This document shows positions 23,401 to 30,338 of a stretch of DNA of 33,310 nt, one piece after another. The notes below the pieces were generated by a model. That model was given only the letters and a program-made list of their open reading frames with translations. It did no database searches and had not been told where the DNA came from. Position 1 is the stretch's first letter; the number at the start of each line of letters is the position of its first letter. The translations under genes were made by a program, and so were the position numbers. The DNA comes from Actibacterium sp. (GTDB lineage Bacteria; Pseudomonadota; Alphaproteobacteria; Rhodobacterales; Rhodobacteraceae): positions 1 to 33,310 of the forward strand of contig JADQCB010000048.1 of assembly GCA_016278325.1 (NCBI GenBank), given 5' to 3'.

Positions 23401-23708
23401 ACAACGCACAGGTGAACGCCCTGCGCGACGCGCTGCCCGTGGGCATTCGCGTTGGCACCGTGGACAAGTTCCAGGGACAGGAAGCGCCCGTCTGCCTGGT
23501 TGCGATGACAGCGTCATCGGCCGAGGAGATGCCGCGTGGCATGGACTTCCTGTTCTCCCTCAACCGGATCAACGTGGCGGTATCGCGCGCGAAGGGGCTG
23601 GCGCTGGTCTTCGGCGCGCCGCGTCTGCGCGAGGCGAAATGCGAGACGGTCGAGCAGATGCGGCTGGTGAACACGCTCTGCGCATTGCCTAAATTCGGAG
23701 ATTTTTGA
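20409..23708 (+). CDS. TM0106-type RecB/Cas4-like nuclease, RNase H-like exonuclease and DNA2-type helicase fusion
   Basis: The protein has 1099 residues in three modules. (1) A Cas4/RecB-like PD-(D/E)XK nuclease lies at about 1-225: D112, D132 and K134 (VVDTKLK), with an iron-sulfur cysteine set C21, C211, C214, C220. (2) An RNase H-like DEDD exonuclease domain lies at about 305-490: DIEGD at 315-319, YHYAPYE, and YNRVDC near 469-474. (3) A superfamily 1B helicase lies at about 620-1085: GPPGTGKT (720-727), DEAGQ (836-840), GDPRQLPQV (860-868), TVDKFQGQE (1017-1025) and VAVSRAK (1056-1062). TM0106 proteins carry the first two modules; the helicase resembles Dna2/Upf1. Its stop abuts the McrB ATG with no gap, showing tight coupling. 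Predicted role: unwinding and degrading invading DNA (or RNA). Confidence 0.88.
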   Translation: MRDLDGRIFLSASDLMRFMGCAHATTLDLAHMRGTGPDPREDSEDAALLQKQGDAHEAAHLAHLKEAGCTVIEIERSGLGKNAEATRAALAAGLDVVFQGAFLSGNWGGWSDFLERVERPSAFGPFSYEVVDTKLKRRPHPKHVLQLVLYSDLLAEVQDVAPEFAHVELGDGTRATLRLSDYAAYARMAQARLEGFVADPPPTRPIPCADCGLCRWGDHCAEVWQAEDSLFNVANVSRGQVKKLEAAGIQTIEALASLDHPIRGMAENTRLRLVTQARLQHARKTGVPAFELRAPELGKGFDLLPEPQAGDLFYDIEGDPHFEGGLEYLHGVWFDGQFRAFWAHDHSAEARALADLLEFFRARLAACPDARIYHYAPYEITALRRLTTKYGIGEAFLDRLLRERRFVDLFAVVRGALIGSEPNYSIKSMEAFYGRKRDGEVKTAGGSVVAYERWRETGEQQILDEIEDYNRVDCISTEELRDWLVGIRPGGPWPSLGQDAGMKEAEEDADTQELRSALAASDLPEDRQEMLFNLGLFHKREAKPAQWAVFDSVGKDEDDLIDDLDALAGLEAVGAAEPVKRSMARTYRFPPQETKLRSGRSATVPVHDGPPATISIAALDRTAREITLKAGAAKAHLLSDRLTLHPDWPLNTGVIAAALRDVITDQCGPRRFTAVDDLLSRAAPRLTTGAKPDLLDGADPVAGAIAAVGAMDGTVLPIQGPPGTGKTYVTARAILSLVRKGNRVGVASNSHEAIRNVLMGCLAALEDDDPDITLENAELAHKVSGDEDGYPDGFTGITRATSNDDPALTEAHVIGGTAFFFSRPEFEQTLDWLFVDEAGQVGLANMVAMGRAARNIVLVGDPRQLPQVIQGAHPDPANLSCLDWMLGDHATVPPDRGIFLPVSRRMHPDVCRFISDQVYEGRLTSHPDTARQAVTGTAFPSAGAFWVPVPHEGNAQIAPEEVATMHSAAHELLTGAWTEKDGTTRPMRQSDIIVVAPYNAQVNALRDALPVGIRVGTVDKFQGQEAPVCLVAMTASSAEEMPRGMDFLFSLNRINVAVSRAKGLALVFGAPRLREAKCETVEQMRLVNTLCALPKFGDF

Positions 23709-26700
23709 ATGTGGGAGAGTTTTGAGGCACGGCTCGATGAAAACGAACGCGACCGCCCCCTACCGCTGCGCAGGGCGCTTTTCGACGTGCTGCGCGGCTC
23801 GGGCCTGCGCCCGGGCGGCGGGGTCACCAAAAAAATGGTGTCCTTTGAATTTGGCGGAGGTGAGCGCCTGCTGTGGGAGATGCAGAATCCGGCCAACATC
23901 TTTCTTCATGCAAAGTGGCGCGATCGCGTCGAGGCGAACGGCTTTGCCAGCGAGCTGCGGTCCTATCAGAGCGGCATGAAGGATGGTGGGCGCCATTCTG
24001 CCCTCAGCCGGGACTGGTCCTTTGGCGATGCTGATTGCATTGTCGTGCGGATAGATGATGCCGAAGCCCTGCGCCGACTGCTCAGGCCCTTGTTAGATTC
24101 CGGAGATGCGTTGGTTCTGAACCCGGCGGCGATCACGCGCTGGATCGAGCGCCTCCGCCACTTCTTTCCCGCCCTGGACCGCTTTGACCGACCCGATCCA
24201 CATTTCGACGAGGCGGAGCGAACCTATAAGCTTGAGATCGCAACCGAGCTGAAGGCAGCGATCACACAACCCGGATCCGATCAGGATCTCGCCAATGCCG
24301 TAAACACCGCGCTCGCCAAAAGCAATCTGCTGCAATGGCGCGCCTATTGGCCGATGTCGCCGAAGGGTGATGCGGATCGTGAAAAGCTCTGGCCCGCCCT
24401 GCGCGAGCTCGTCGATGCCGCGCTTGGCGCAGCCGACGGTCACGCCTTGGCACTGGATGCCTTTGTCAACGCCTGGATGGCGGCTGTCCCAAACGGTAAG
24501 CCCGATCCGGCCCGTCAGATCGGCGAATTCCTGCTCCTGCATCTCGCCCCAAACGAGGGCATCTATATCCGTCATTCCGTACGTCAGGATCTATGGCTGC
24601 AAGCTGTGGGCAGTCGGTTCCCCGATCACTCGTCGGTGGCGGATACCTATCGTGACGAATTGCGCTTCATGAAGGCGGTCCGCAGCGCTTTCGAGGCTCA
24701 GGGGCTGGCGCCACGCGACATGATCGATGTGCAAGGCGCACTGTGGGTCGTCCACAATTACAAGGAAGAGGACACAGCATCCTTTTCGCGCGAGGCGATC
24801 GAGGCGGCGATGGACGCCTACGACAGCTATCGCCAATCGGGCGAGCACGCCGCGATTTTCGACGCCTTCGGCGAGCCGCGCGATTACTGGGTGCGATCGA
24901 CACGCGACCGGCCCAACCGGATTTATCCCTCAAAGCCGGTCGTCGGCTTTTTGCGCGGCAAAACGGAACTCAACGGAGGCTGGGGGCAAAAGTCCGATGC
25001 CGCAGCCCAGCTCCACAATGCGGGCTACATCATCGTCGATGCCGACGGCGCGCCGGTTGCTTCGCCTGAGCGCTACGAACACCTAATCGCAGGTGCCGAC
25101 CGCATCCGCCTGTGCGCGCGCAACTACTATATCGAACTGGCTCGCGAGAACGGCGAAGCAGAAGTTGCCATACGAGCAGGCGACCTCGGCCACGACATCG
25201 GTCTGAACGATCGGCATCCGGCAATTTGTAGCGCGCTCGGGAGCAAGGAGTTCCAGAAACTCGCGGAGGTTCCGCCCCCGACGCACACCCTGCCAAATCC
25301 CAGCAGTTCCACCGTTTTCACCTATAAGCTCGCCTCGGCGGAAGGGAACGAACCCATGACCTTTGAACCCATGACCGCAATGCCCACCGCCACCAATCTT
25401 ATCCTCTACGGCCCGCCGGGAACCGGGAAAACCTACGCCACGGCTTCAGAGGCGGTGCGCCTATGCTTGGGCGGGAACGCGGCAGAGCCTTTGCGCCATG
25501 ACCGCGATGCCCTGATGACCGAGTACCGCCGCCTTGCTGGTGAAGGTCGGATCGAGTTCGTGACGTTCCACCAGTCATTTTCCTATGAGGATTTTGTTGA
25601 AGGGCTTCGGCCGACGACAGGGAGCGAACAGGAAGGTGACGACGAGGGCGCCGGCACTTCCGGCGGTTTCAGCCTCAAGCCCCATGCCGGCGTATTCAAG
25701 ATCATCAGCGAGAGGGCAAGACTCGACACAGGCGATGCGCCGGCAAAGCGGCTCGACCGTTCGCGCCCGATCTACAAGATTGCTCTCGGTCAGCGCGGTA
25801 GCCAGGAAAGCCGAATTCGCGAAGGCCTCGATGGCGGATTGATCCATCTCGGCTGGGGCGGTGATATCGACTGGTCGGACGAGCGGTTCGACGATTTCGA
25901 AGAAATCCGAAAGGCGTGGAACGACCAAAAGGATCCCGATGCATCCGGCAAGGATCCCAATATCGAAATGCTCTTCGCGTTTCGTTCCGGCCTTCAGGTC
26001 GGCGACTATGTTGTCATCTCCGATGGCCGTGACAGTTATCGCGCCTTCGGACGCGTGACCGGCGAATATTATTTTGACGCCGACGCCGACTTCCATCCGC
26101 ATCGTCGCAGCGTTGAATGGATCTGGCGGGACGACAACGGAGCGGAGCGCGCACCTTTCTACGCTCGGAACTTCCGCCGTCAGTCGGCCTATCGCCTCGA
26201 TCCGAACAGGATCGATTGGGATGCGCTGGAATCGGTGGTGATCGATCCTAATGCCGAGCGGCCGGTGGCCAGTGCGCGGCCGCATGTCCTCATCATCGAC
26301 GAGATCAACCGGGCCAATATCTCCAAAGTCTTTGGCGAGCTGATCACGCTGCTCGAAATCGACAAGCGGCTCGGGTGCGAAAACGAAGTCAGAGTTCGGC
26401 TGCCCTATTCTGGGACGAGTTTCGGCGTGCCGGCCAACCTGCACATCATCGGCACAATGAACACCGCGGATCGTTCGATTGCGCTGCTCGATACCGCCTT
26501 GCGTCGCCGGTTCACCTTCCGTGAGCTGATGCCCGACGTTGAAGAACTGCGGCGGGCTCTGGCGGCGCGGCAGCTTGATGCCGCAAATCTCGACGGGGTC
26601 GATCTGTGCAAGCTTCTGCGCACCCTCAACGAGCGGATCGAGTATCTTTTCGATCGGGAACACCAGATCGGCCATGCTTACTTCACCGGTTGCACGACCC

Positions 26701-26939
26701 GCGCCGATGTGGATGACGTCATGCGCCACAAGGTTATCCCGCTGTTGGCGGAGTACTTTTACGAAGACTGGTCAAAGGTTGCGGCAGTGCTTGGCGATGG
26801 TGACGGTGCCAACGGCTCCCGTTTCCTCGAATCCAGACGGTTGGCGGCACCAGCCGGCTTCGCCGATGATGATCTGGGCGGAGACAAGCGGCGTTGGAGC
26901 GTGAAGACAAGCTTTGATTTCTCGGACTTCGCAGCCTGA
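23709..26939 (+). CDS. mcrB: McrB-like AAA+ GTPase with large N-terminal region and PUA/EVE-like insert
   Basis: A 1076-residue protein. The AAA+ core has Walker A GPPGTGKT (568-575), Walker B VLIIDEINRANISKVFGELI (860-879) and the McrB signature MNTADRS (917-923). GTP use is known for E. coli McrB and only inferred here. Between Walker A and Walker B lies a domain of about 120 residues (about 688-806) with IYKIALGQRGSQ, GGLIHLGWGGDIDWS, GDYVVISDG and FGRVTGEYYFD. This looks like a PUA-superfamily fold (EVE/YTH/ASCH-like) that could read modified bases. The N-terminal 550 residues are not DUF3578-like and were not assigned. One part of them (about 388-470) has YPSKPVVGFLRGKTELNGGW and AGYIIVDADG. 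The gene is directly behind the nuclease-helicase stop and overlaps mcrC by one base. Confidence 0.85.
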   Translation: MWESFEARLDENERDRPLPLRRALFDVLRGSGLRPGGGVTKKMVSFEFGGGERLLWEMQNPANIFLHAKWRDRVEANGFASELRSYQSGMKDGGRHSALSRDWSFGDADCIVVRIDDAEALRRLLRPLLDSGDALVLNPAAITRWIERLRHFFPALDRFDRPDPHFDEAERTYKLEIATELKAAITQPGSDQDLANAVNTALAKSNLLQWRAYWPMSPKGDADREKLWPALRELVDAALGAADGHALALDAFVNAWMAAVPNGKPDPARQIGEFLLLHLAPNEGIYIRHSVRQDLWLQAVGSRFPDHSSVADTYRDELRFMKAVRSAFEAQGLAPRDMIDVQGALWVVHNYKEEDTASFSREAIEAAMDAYDSYRQSGEHAAIFDAFGEPRDYWVRSTRDRPNRIYPSKPVVGFLRGKTELNGGWGQKSDAAAQLHNAGYIIVDADGAPVASPERYEHLIAGADRIRLCARNYYIELARENGEAEVAIRAGDLGHDIGLNDRHPAICSALGSKEFQKLAEVPPPTHTLPNPSSSTVFTYKLASAEGNEPMTFEPMTAMPTATNLILYGPPGTGKTYATASEAVRLCLGGNAAEPLRHDRDALMTEYRRLAGEGRIEFVTFHQSFSYEDFVEGLRPTTGSEQEGDDEGAGTSGGFSLKPHAGVFKIISERARLDTGDAPAKRLDRSRPIYKIALGQRGSQESRIREGLDGGLIHLGWGGDIDWSDERFDDFEEIRKAWNDQKDPDASGKDPNIEMLFAFRSGLQVGDYVVISDGRDSYRAFGRVTGEYYFDADADFHPHRRSVEWIWRDDNGAERAPFYARNFRRQSAYRLDPNRIDWDALESVVIDPNAERPVASARPHVLIIDEINRANISKVFGELITLLEIDKRLGCENEVRVRLPYSGTSFGVPANLHIIGTMNTADRSIALLDTALRRRFTFRELMPDVEELRRALAARQLDAANLDGVDLCKLLRTLNERIEYLFDREHQIGHAYFTGCTTRADVDDVMRHKVIPLLAEYFYEDWSKVAAVLGDGDGANGSRFLESRRLAAPAGFADDDLGGDKRRWSVKTSFDFSDFAA

Positions 26940-28252
26940 TGCCCGCCTACACGGTTCGTGAGTGGGAAAAGCTCGCTTATGGCGAGGCAGAGGGTCAGAT
27001 CGCGGTGCACCATGCCGATCGCCTGGCGGGGCTTGCGGCCCGATCGGCCTTCGCCGGACGCGGCGGCAGTGGAGTGCTCGAGCATGGCAGGAACGCGTTG
27101 CGTGCCCGCGGCGTAGTCGGAATTCTGGCAGCGGGCGATGCAAGCTTAGAGATCCTGCCAAAGATCGATGTGGCGCCCGGCGAAACACCCGATCACGAGA
27201 ACGCCGCGATCCGGAAACGCCTAGTGCATATGCTTGCCGTGGCGCTTGATCTCAAGATCGACCTCGGTGTCATTACCGATCTCGCCTGGCAGCGCGAAAC
27301 GCTCTTGGAAATCTTGATCCGCATCTTTTGCGACAAGCTGACCGAAACCCTGCGCAAGGGCATGCCGCGCCGTTATGTCGGGCGGGAAGAAGACTTGCCG
27401 ACTTTGCGTGGCCAGCTGGACGTGAACCGTCAGTTCACCCGACATGCGGTCAATCCTTCACGTCTCGCCTGCCGTTTCGATCTTCTCTCGGAAGACACGC
27501 CGCTCAACAGGATCATGAAGGCGGCAGTGGTTCACCTGTTTCGCCTCTCGCGGCGCAGCGCCAACCAGAAGCGCCTGCGCGAGCTGGCGTTTGTCTATGC
27601 TGAAATCGCCGACGTTCCGGTCCCAGCCCTACGATGGGACGAGGTCGTCATCGATCGGACCAACCGGTCCTGGCGAGAGCTGTTCGCCATGGCGCGTCTC
27701 TTCCTGCACGACCGCTACCAGACGACGACAGGCGGAACGGGTGAGGGCACCGCGATGCTGTTCGAGATGAACGCACTTTTCGAAGAGTATGTCGGACGGC
27801 TGATCGCTCGCGCACTGGCGGGAACTGGACTTACCGTTTCGCTCCAAGGTGGACGCCTGTTCTGCCTCAGCACGCAGGACAGCGAACGCGGGCTGTTCCA
27901 AACCAAGCCCGACATCCTGATCCGCAGTGGTGGTACGGTAACCCACGTCATCGATACCAAGTGGAAGCGGATATCCTCGCGGATAGATGATCCGAAGCAA
28001 GGCGTCTCGCAGGCCGACGTGTATCAGATGATGGCCTATGCGCAGCTGTACCACGCGCCGCGATTGACGCTGCTCTATCCCCATCACCTCGGCCTCGGAA
28101 CCGAAGATGTTGTTCACGCCCGCCATCGCATCACCGGGCATCCCACGATCCTTGAGACCGCCAGCATAGACGTGGCGAACAGTGAAAAAGTACTCGATCG
28201 CATCCGACGACTACTTATCGGCGATGAGGGCATAGTCGAAGCCACTGGCTGA
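26939..28252 (+). CDS. mcrC: McrC-like restriction endonuclease subunit
   Basis: This 437-residue McrC (McrBC 5-methylcytosine restriction system) protein has its N-terminal half contacting McrB and a C-terminal PD-(D/E)XK nuclease. Catalytic residues are visible: D325 in QTKPDILI, D339 and K341 in VIDTKWK, and Q358/Q363 in the following helix (QADVYQMMAYAQLY). Family blocks LRGQLDV, DLLSEDTPLNRIMKAAV and LFEMNALFEEYVGRLI are also present. In McrBC complexes McrC stimulates the GTPase of McrB rings and cuts DNA near methylated sites. The ATG overlaps the mcrB stop (TGATG), the standard coupling for this pair. All key residues are intact, so the enzyme should be active. Confidence 0.93.
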   Translation: MPAYTVREWEKLAYGEAEGQIAVHHADRLAGLAARSAFAGRGGSGVLEHGRNALRARGVVGILAAGDASLEILPKIDVAPGETPDHENAAIRKRLVHMLAVALDLKIDLGVITDLAWQRETLLEILIRIFCDKLTETLRKGMPRRYVGREEDLPTLRGQLDVNRQFTRHAVNPSRLACRFDLLSEDTPLNRIMKAAVVHLFRLSRRSANQKRLRELAFVYAEIADVPVPALRWDEVVIDRTNRSWRELFAMARLFLHDRYQTTTGGTGEGTAMLFEMNALFEEYVGRLIARALAGTGLTVSLQGGRLFCLSTQDSERGLFQTKPDILIRSGGTVTHVIDTKWKRISSRIDDPKQGVSQADVYQMMAYAQLYHAPRLTLLYPHHLGLGTEDVVHARHRITGHPTILETASIDVANSEKVLDRIRRLLIGDEGIVEATG

Positions 28253-28515
28253 CCGAGCTAGAGCTGCTTTGCAGCACAAGTTTGGCATCTCTGAAAGGCG
28301 GGTGGGCGTGCCGGAGTGGCCCGGTGTCCGACACGCCCCGATGAAACGCAGCCGCAGGCGCGGCCGCGCGGCCGGCGAAAACTCGAGCCAGCCTAGTGGG
28401 CTCCGAGCGGGTTCGCCGCCATCCCCACCACCGCGCTCGATCCGGCCCACAGTCCGGCGTCTCCCGCGGTCCCCGCGCTTATCGGGTCCGGGTCCCCTTC
28501 ATTCGCCGCGAACGG
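28253..28515. other. Intergenic region between mcrC and the ParB-like operon (convergent)
   Basis: A 263-bp gap with no supported gene. It holds a small hairpin GCTGC-TTT-GCAGC (28263-28275) shortly after mcrC and a longer one at 28304-28338: GGGCGTG pairs with CACGCCC, and inside it CGGA with TCCG, with one mismatch. A GC-only palindrome GGCCGCGCGGCC lies at 28362-28373. None has a T run, so factor-independent termination is not shown. Transcripts from mcrC and the ParB-like genes converge here. Confidence 0.4.
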
Positions 28516-29433
28516 CTACTCGGCGTCGGCGGCGTCGGCCGGCGTGATCTCGGTGATCGTCTGGAACTCGCCGAGGAACTCGGGGTGGTTCTGCGCCAGG
28601 TAGCGTACGACCCGGGCGTTCCCGAGCAGCTTGCCGACATAGCCCTTGATCACGGTCAGATGCAGGTGGTCTTGGCCGTAGGTGTCCTGGATCGAGGCGA
28701 TCCCCTCCTGCAGACGAGCCAGTTCCTGCTCCATGCGCGCCATGGCCTCGGGGGTGATGCCCTTGACCTTCTTCGGCTTGGAGGACTCGACCAGTTGGGC
28801 CTGCGGCGTTCCCGCGAGGATCGCGCTCACGTAGGCGACGGAATAGTTGTTCGCGTTGACCAGAAGCTCTGCCGCCTCGATCTGCCGCATGGTCTTCATC
28901 TTGCGCAGAGCATCGAACACGGCGTTCGTGCAGGGCTTGTCTTTCAGGATCGCGACGGCTTCTTCGCAGATGCCGTCCAGAAGGCGCGCCTTGCGCCGGA
29001 TGCTGCTCATGTTGAGGTCGAGGGCGAGCGCGATCTTCTCCTCAGGCACGCCGCGCTCGATCGCCTTGCGGATCATCTTGTGTTCCTGGATCGGCGCGAG
29101 GCGACTGACCTGCCGATTGTAGGTGAAAGCCTCGTCGTCTGTGGAAACGAGACATTCCACCTCGCTCTTGCCCGCGTCTTTCAGCGCCTCGATCCGCAGG
29201 TGTCCGTCCAGCAGCAACCAGGTCGCGGACTTGTCCGGGTTTCGGACGACGACGGGCGGCTCGACGATCCCGATCTGGGCGATGGACGCCACGATCTGCC
29301 GGTACTTTCGGCTGGATTTCGCGGACTTGCCGAGCGCACGGAGCGGCAGGATCGCGTCGATGGGGAGGGTGACGCAGTCGTCCTCGAACCCGAGCGTGAC
29401 GTTCTTCAGGGCGTCGCGAGCGTCGCGTTTCAT
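28516..29433 (-). CDS. ParB/RepB-like protein 2 (RepB C-terminal domain type)
   Basis: A 305-residue protein with an N-terminal ParB/Srx-like domain (about 20-120). It contains the GHLR form of the CTP-binding GxxR box (77-80), but the second box is degenerate (YNRQVSRLAP instead of ENIQRxxL). A helix-turn-helix lies at about 130-150 (PEEKIALALDLNMSSIRRKARLL). The C-terminal half (VFDALRKMKTMRQIEAAELLVNANNYSVAYVSAILAGT) resembles the RepB C-terminal domain of repABC-type partition proteins. The degenerate box suggests altered CTP use. The start ATG 29433 overlaps the stop of the upstream ParB gene (ATGA). No ParA/RepA partner is encoded nearby, so ordinary plasmid partition is unlikely. Confidence 0.85.
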   Translation of the reverse strand: MKRDARDALKNVTLGFEDDCVTLPIDAILPLRALGKSAKSSRKYRQIVASIAQIGIVEPPVVVRNPDKSATWLLLDGHLRIEALKDAGKSEVECLVSTDDEAFTYNRQVSRLAPIQEHKMIRKAIERGVPEEKIALALDLNMSSIRRKARLLDGICEEAVAILKDKPCTNAVFDALRKMKTMRQIEAAELLVNANNYSVAYVSAILAGTPQAQLVESSKPKKVKGITPEAMARMEQELARLQEGIASIQDTYGQDHLHLTVIKGYVGKLLGNARVVRYLAQNHPEFLGEFQTITEITPADAADAE

Positions 29434-30338
29434 GTGGGTGCACCCTCAGTCATGGACCGCGCGAGATCGGCGGGCATCGTTTCAAGCCCCTCCGCCCTGA
29501 GCAGGGTCATGAAGTGGCCGTCCGCGCAGAGCTTGCGGAACGCCTCGCGCACGAACATCAGCCGGCTTTGGGTGAGCTCGGCCTTCTTGATCAGAAGCTT
29601 CTGGCGCGTGGCTTCCTGCTGATACGCCCGGACAAGGCCCTCGCTCGTCAGCGCCCGTTTCGGAGGCTTGCGTCCGAGTTGGTTGCTGTGGAGCTGCGGG
29701 CCGCGGAGTTCGCGCTGCTGGATCAGGCGGCGCACCAGCGCCAGCTTCCGTCCCCGCAGCTTGTTCTGGGTGTAGGCGTCCATCAGCGCCTTCTGCGCCC
29801 CCTTCGCGTCTGTCTTGGAGATCTGGATGGCGAGGTTCAGCGGGAGGACGCCGGTCTCCACGGCCGAGACCAGGCGCTCCTCGCCTTTCTCCAACAGGCC
29901 GGCGATCATGTTCACATATTCAGTGGACACGCCGATCTTCTCCCCGATCTGGCGATCGTTGTAGCCGCGCTGGCGGAGCGCGCCGATCTCGCGCATCAGG
30001 TCGATGGGGTTGTGCTGCCGCCGCGCGCAGTTCTCGACGAGGCTCATGACCAAGCAATCGCTTTCGTCGGCCTCGATCACGATGGCCGGGATCCAGTCCT
30101 GCTTCAGTTCGATGAAGGCCTCGAGGCGACCCTGTCCACACACGAGGTCGTATTCTTGCGGATCGGTCCCGGCGCGCGGCGCCACGGTGATCGGGCGTTT
30201 CAGGCCGATGCGTGCAATGTTCTCCACCATCGCTTCGAAGGTGCGTCGGTTGCGAACGCGGGGATTGAGGACCCGAACCCTGTCGGTCGGGATCAGGGTG
30301 ACCTGCTTCTGGCTGGTCGGCTCCATGTCGTCGGGCAT
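29430..30338 (-). CDS. ParB/RepB-like protein 1 (canonical ParB boxes)
   Basis: A ParB-family protein of about 302 residues. The N-terminal domain has GQGR (near 68-71) and VENCARRQHNPIDLM (near 101-115), closely matching the ParB GERR and ENIQRxDLNP CTP-binding boxes. A helix-turn-helix (RQIGEKIGVSTEYVNMIAGLL, near 128-148) and a RepB-like C-terminal domain follow. ParB proteins load as CTP-gated clamps at palindromic parS sites; nucleoid occlusion protein Noc and VirB show that the fold can serve other roles. ATG 30338 is preferred: GGAGG lies 7 bases upstream. An in-frame GTG at 30341 is the alternative. The recombinase stop overlaps the start (TGATG), so the gene is co-translated with it. 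Confidence 0.87.
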   Translation of the reverse strand: MPDDMEPTSQKQVTLIPTDRVRVLNPRVRNRRTFEAMVENIARIGLKRPITVAPRAGTDPQEYDLVCGQGRLEAFIELKQDWIPAIVIEADESDCLVMSLVENCARRQHNPIDLMREIGALRQRGYNDRQIGEKIGVSTEYVNMIAGLLEKGEERLVSAVETGVLPLNLAIQISKTDAKGAQKALMDAYTQNKLRGRKLALVRRLIQQRELRGPQLHSNQLGRKPPKRALTSEGLVRAYQQEATRQKLLIKKAELTQSRLMFVREAFRKLCADGHFMTLLRAEGLETMPADLARSMTEGAPT

